Source: Schistocerca nitens
Taxonomy: Eukaryota; Arthropoda; Insecta; Orthoptera; Acrididae
Length of the DNA: 64,000 nucleotides
Direction of reading: 5' to 3'
Assembly: GCF_023898315.1 (NCBI RefSeq)
Contig: NC_064622.1
Location: forward strand, 358,465,234-358,529,233
The notes beneath the pieces are model-generated. The model did no database searches. It had not been told where the DNA came from and worked only from the letters and a program-made list of their open reading frames with translations. Both the position numbers and the translations under genes were made by a program. Within the stretch, counting starts at the first letter, position 1. Every line of letters begins with the position of its first letter. Shown piece after piece: positions 63,191-64,000 of the stretch.

Positions 63191-64000
63191 ATTTGTTTAA
63201 AAAGTTTGAGAAGACTTTCAGCACCAGCTAGGCGGGGGCAAAGAGGGCAGGGGTCGAAAATCCGAGGCCTGGCCACAATGCCTCCCCCATACCTGTCACT
63301 GAGCAGCTGCATTATTCACATGTATTCCATGTGTGCATTCATATATTCCTTTAAATTGAAGAACAGAACTGAAGTAGTCATTAAGGTAAAATAAATTACA
63401 GATTGTCGCCTCCAATGGCGTGCGTTCCTTGTGGAACATAACTTATAACATTGAACAGGGTGACGGAAAAATAAATAGCAAACATTCATTCAGAAATATA
63501 TTCACAATTTAAGTTATTATGCACTGGATGTATATGAGGCCTGTAAGGAAGCCATATATTTGTCAACAAATGGAAGAAGTTTCGGAGCCGGAGTGGTTTT
63601 GCCAAATTAGAACAGTTCTGATTTTAGAACCAACGTAAAAGAATATTCCAGGAATAGAAAAAAGTGAAAGAATATTATTCTGCTTCTAATCAATAAAATT
63701 GTCCACCTCTTTGTAGCCCACATAAAGCAATAGATAAAAAAATTTTAAACCATTCCTTATATTTGTTATTCTTCTTCAGCTTAAAATGTTCTTCTGCAAT
63801 ATAAAACATGCACTCTTCTAAGTTTTGTTTATTACGACGTAAAACACAAACTGTCCCAGAAGCCACGAATAACTGTTATTCTTTGCGGACGGGTAACATT
63901 TCCAGTCGGGCTGTAAAGCTTCAGTTATAGGTATATGACTTTCTGCGGTTCTGTTGATAGTGCTAATTTCTTCCTAGTCCAGTTCGAAATTCTGATTCTA
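63191..64000. other. Unassigned sequence at the window end
   Basis: No coding motif, tRNA-like box or shared repeat was recognised. Confidence 0.4.

Noticed and set aside
1-64000. CRISPR arrays, bacterial operons, ribosome binding sites or viral genes
   Set aside because: No regular direct repeats with unique spacers, no tightly packed one-strand gene sets, and no viral capsid or envelope-like frame were seen; the content is that of an animal genome.

Overview
This window is eukaryotic and I read it as a piece of a large orthopteran (grasshopper or locust) genome, most likely Schistocerca or a close relative. The main reason is the dominant repeat: a tRNA-headed SINE of about 200 bp, present in about a dozen copies with clean target-site duplications (TSDs), whose head, body and tail match the abundant Schistocerca SINE I know. 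The accompanying Tc1/mariner, RTE/BovB-like, jockey-like and Penelope-like relics fit the same lineage. The genus comes from recognition, not from a search. I see no convincing host exon, functional tRNA or rRNA gene, CRISPR array or prokaryotic gene. The long reading frames are almost all transposase or reverse transcriptase.

Layout. 1-8 kb: a long-inverted-repeat foldback element (1690-3289) holding a MITE and a SINE, then an IS630-like transposase pseudogene split by an RTE 3' end (3900-5890), then a mariner (6072-7808) split by a LINE tail. 8-20 kb: SINEs, AT-rich DNA, a decayed Penelope-like element (10990-14060) hit by a solo LTR, a SINE inside a SINE and a TA-rich hairpin duplication, then a second foldback type, a second copy of the solo LTR and LINE relics. 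20-26 kb: two 5S-rRNA-headed SINEs, two IS630-like transposase relics and a mariner (23347-25587) carrying two SINEs and a solo LTR. 26-38 kb: Tc1 and LINE relics, a Tc1 element (29556-31771) split by a LINE, a deleted mariner (34461-35120), a Penelope fragment and another transposase split by a SINE. 38-50 kb: a hammerhead-like motif, a 5'-truncated LINE, and the clearest nest: an RTE retrotransposon (41929-44890, 11-bp TSD, 545-codon intact RT frame) inside a Tc1 element (41892-45822), which abuts a second Tc1 element at one shared TA. 50-64 kb: a second copy of the first foldback family, a Tc1 transposase broken by a single stop (51989-52984), a related foldback (54441-55380), a CpG-rich patch, a mariner relic and more SINEs, including a head/tail chimera.

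Three points deserve most attention. First, foldback elements whose long terminal inverted repeats each contain a tRNA-like module with A- and B-box-like motifs followed by T-runs, in two probably related families, plus a third unrelated element with tRNA-like modules in its arms. Second, four hammerhead-ribozyme-like motifs, two of them in one repeat family. Third, evidence that SINE heads and tails are exchanged between families. Nested insertions with exact TSDs give a relative order of events at several loci.

Limits: alignments were done by eye, most boundaries outside TSD-defined insertions are approximate to tens of bases, and family names are by recognition.
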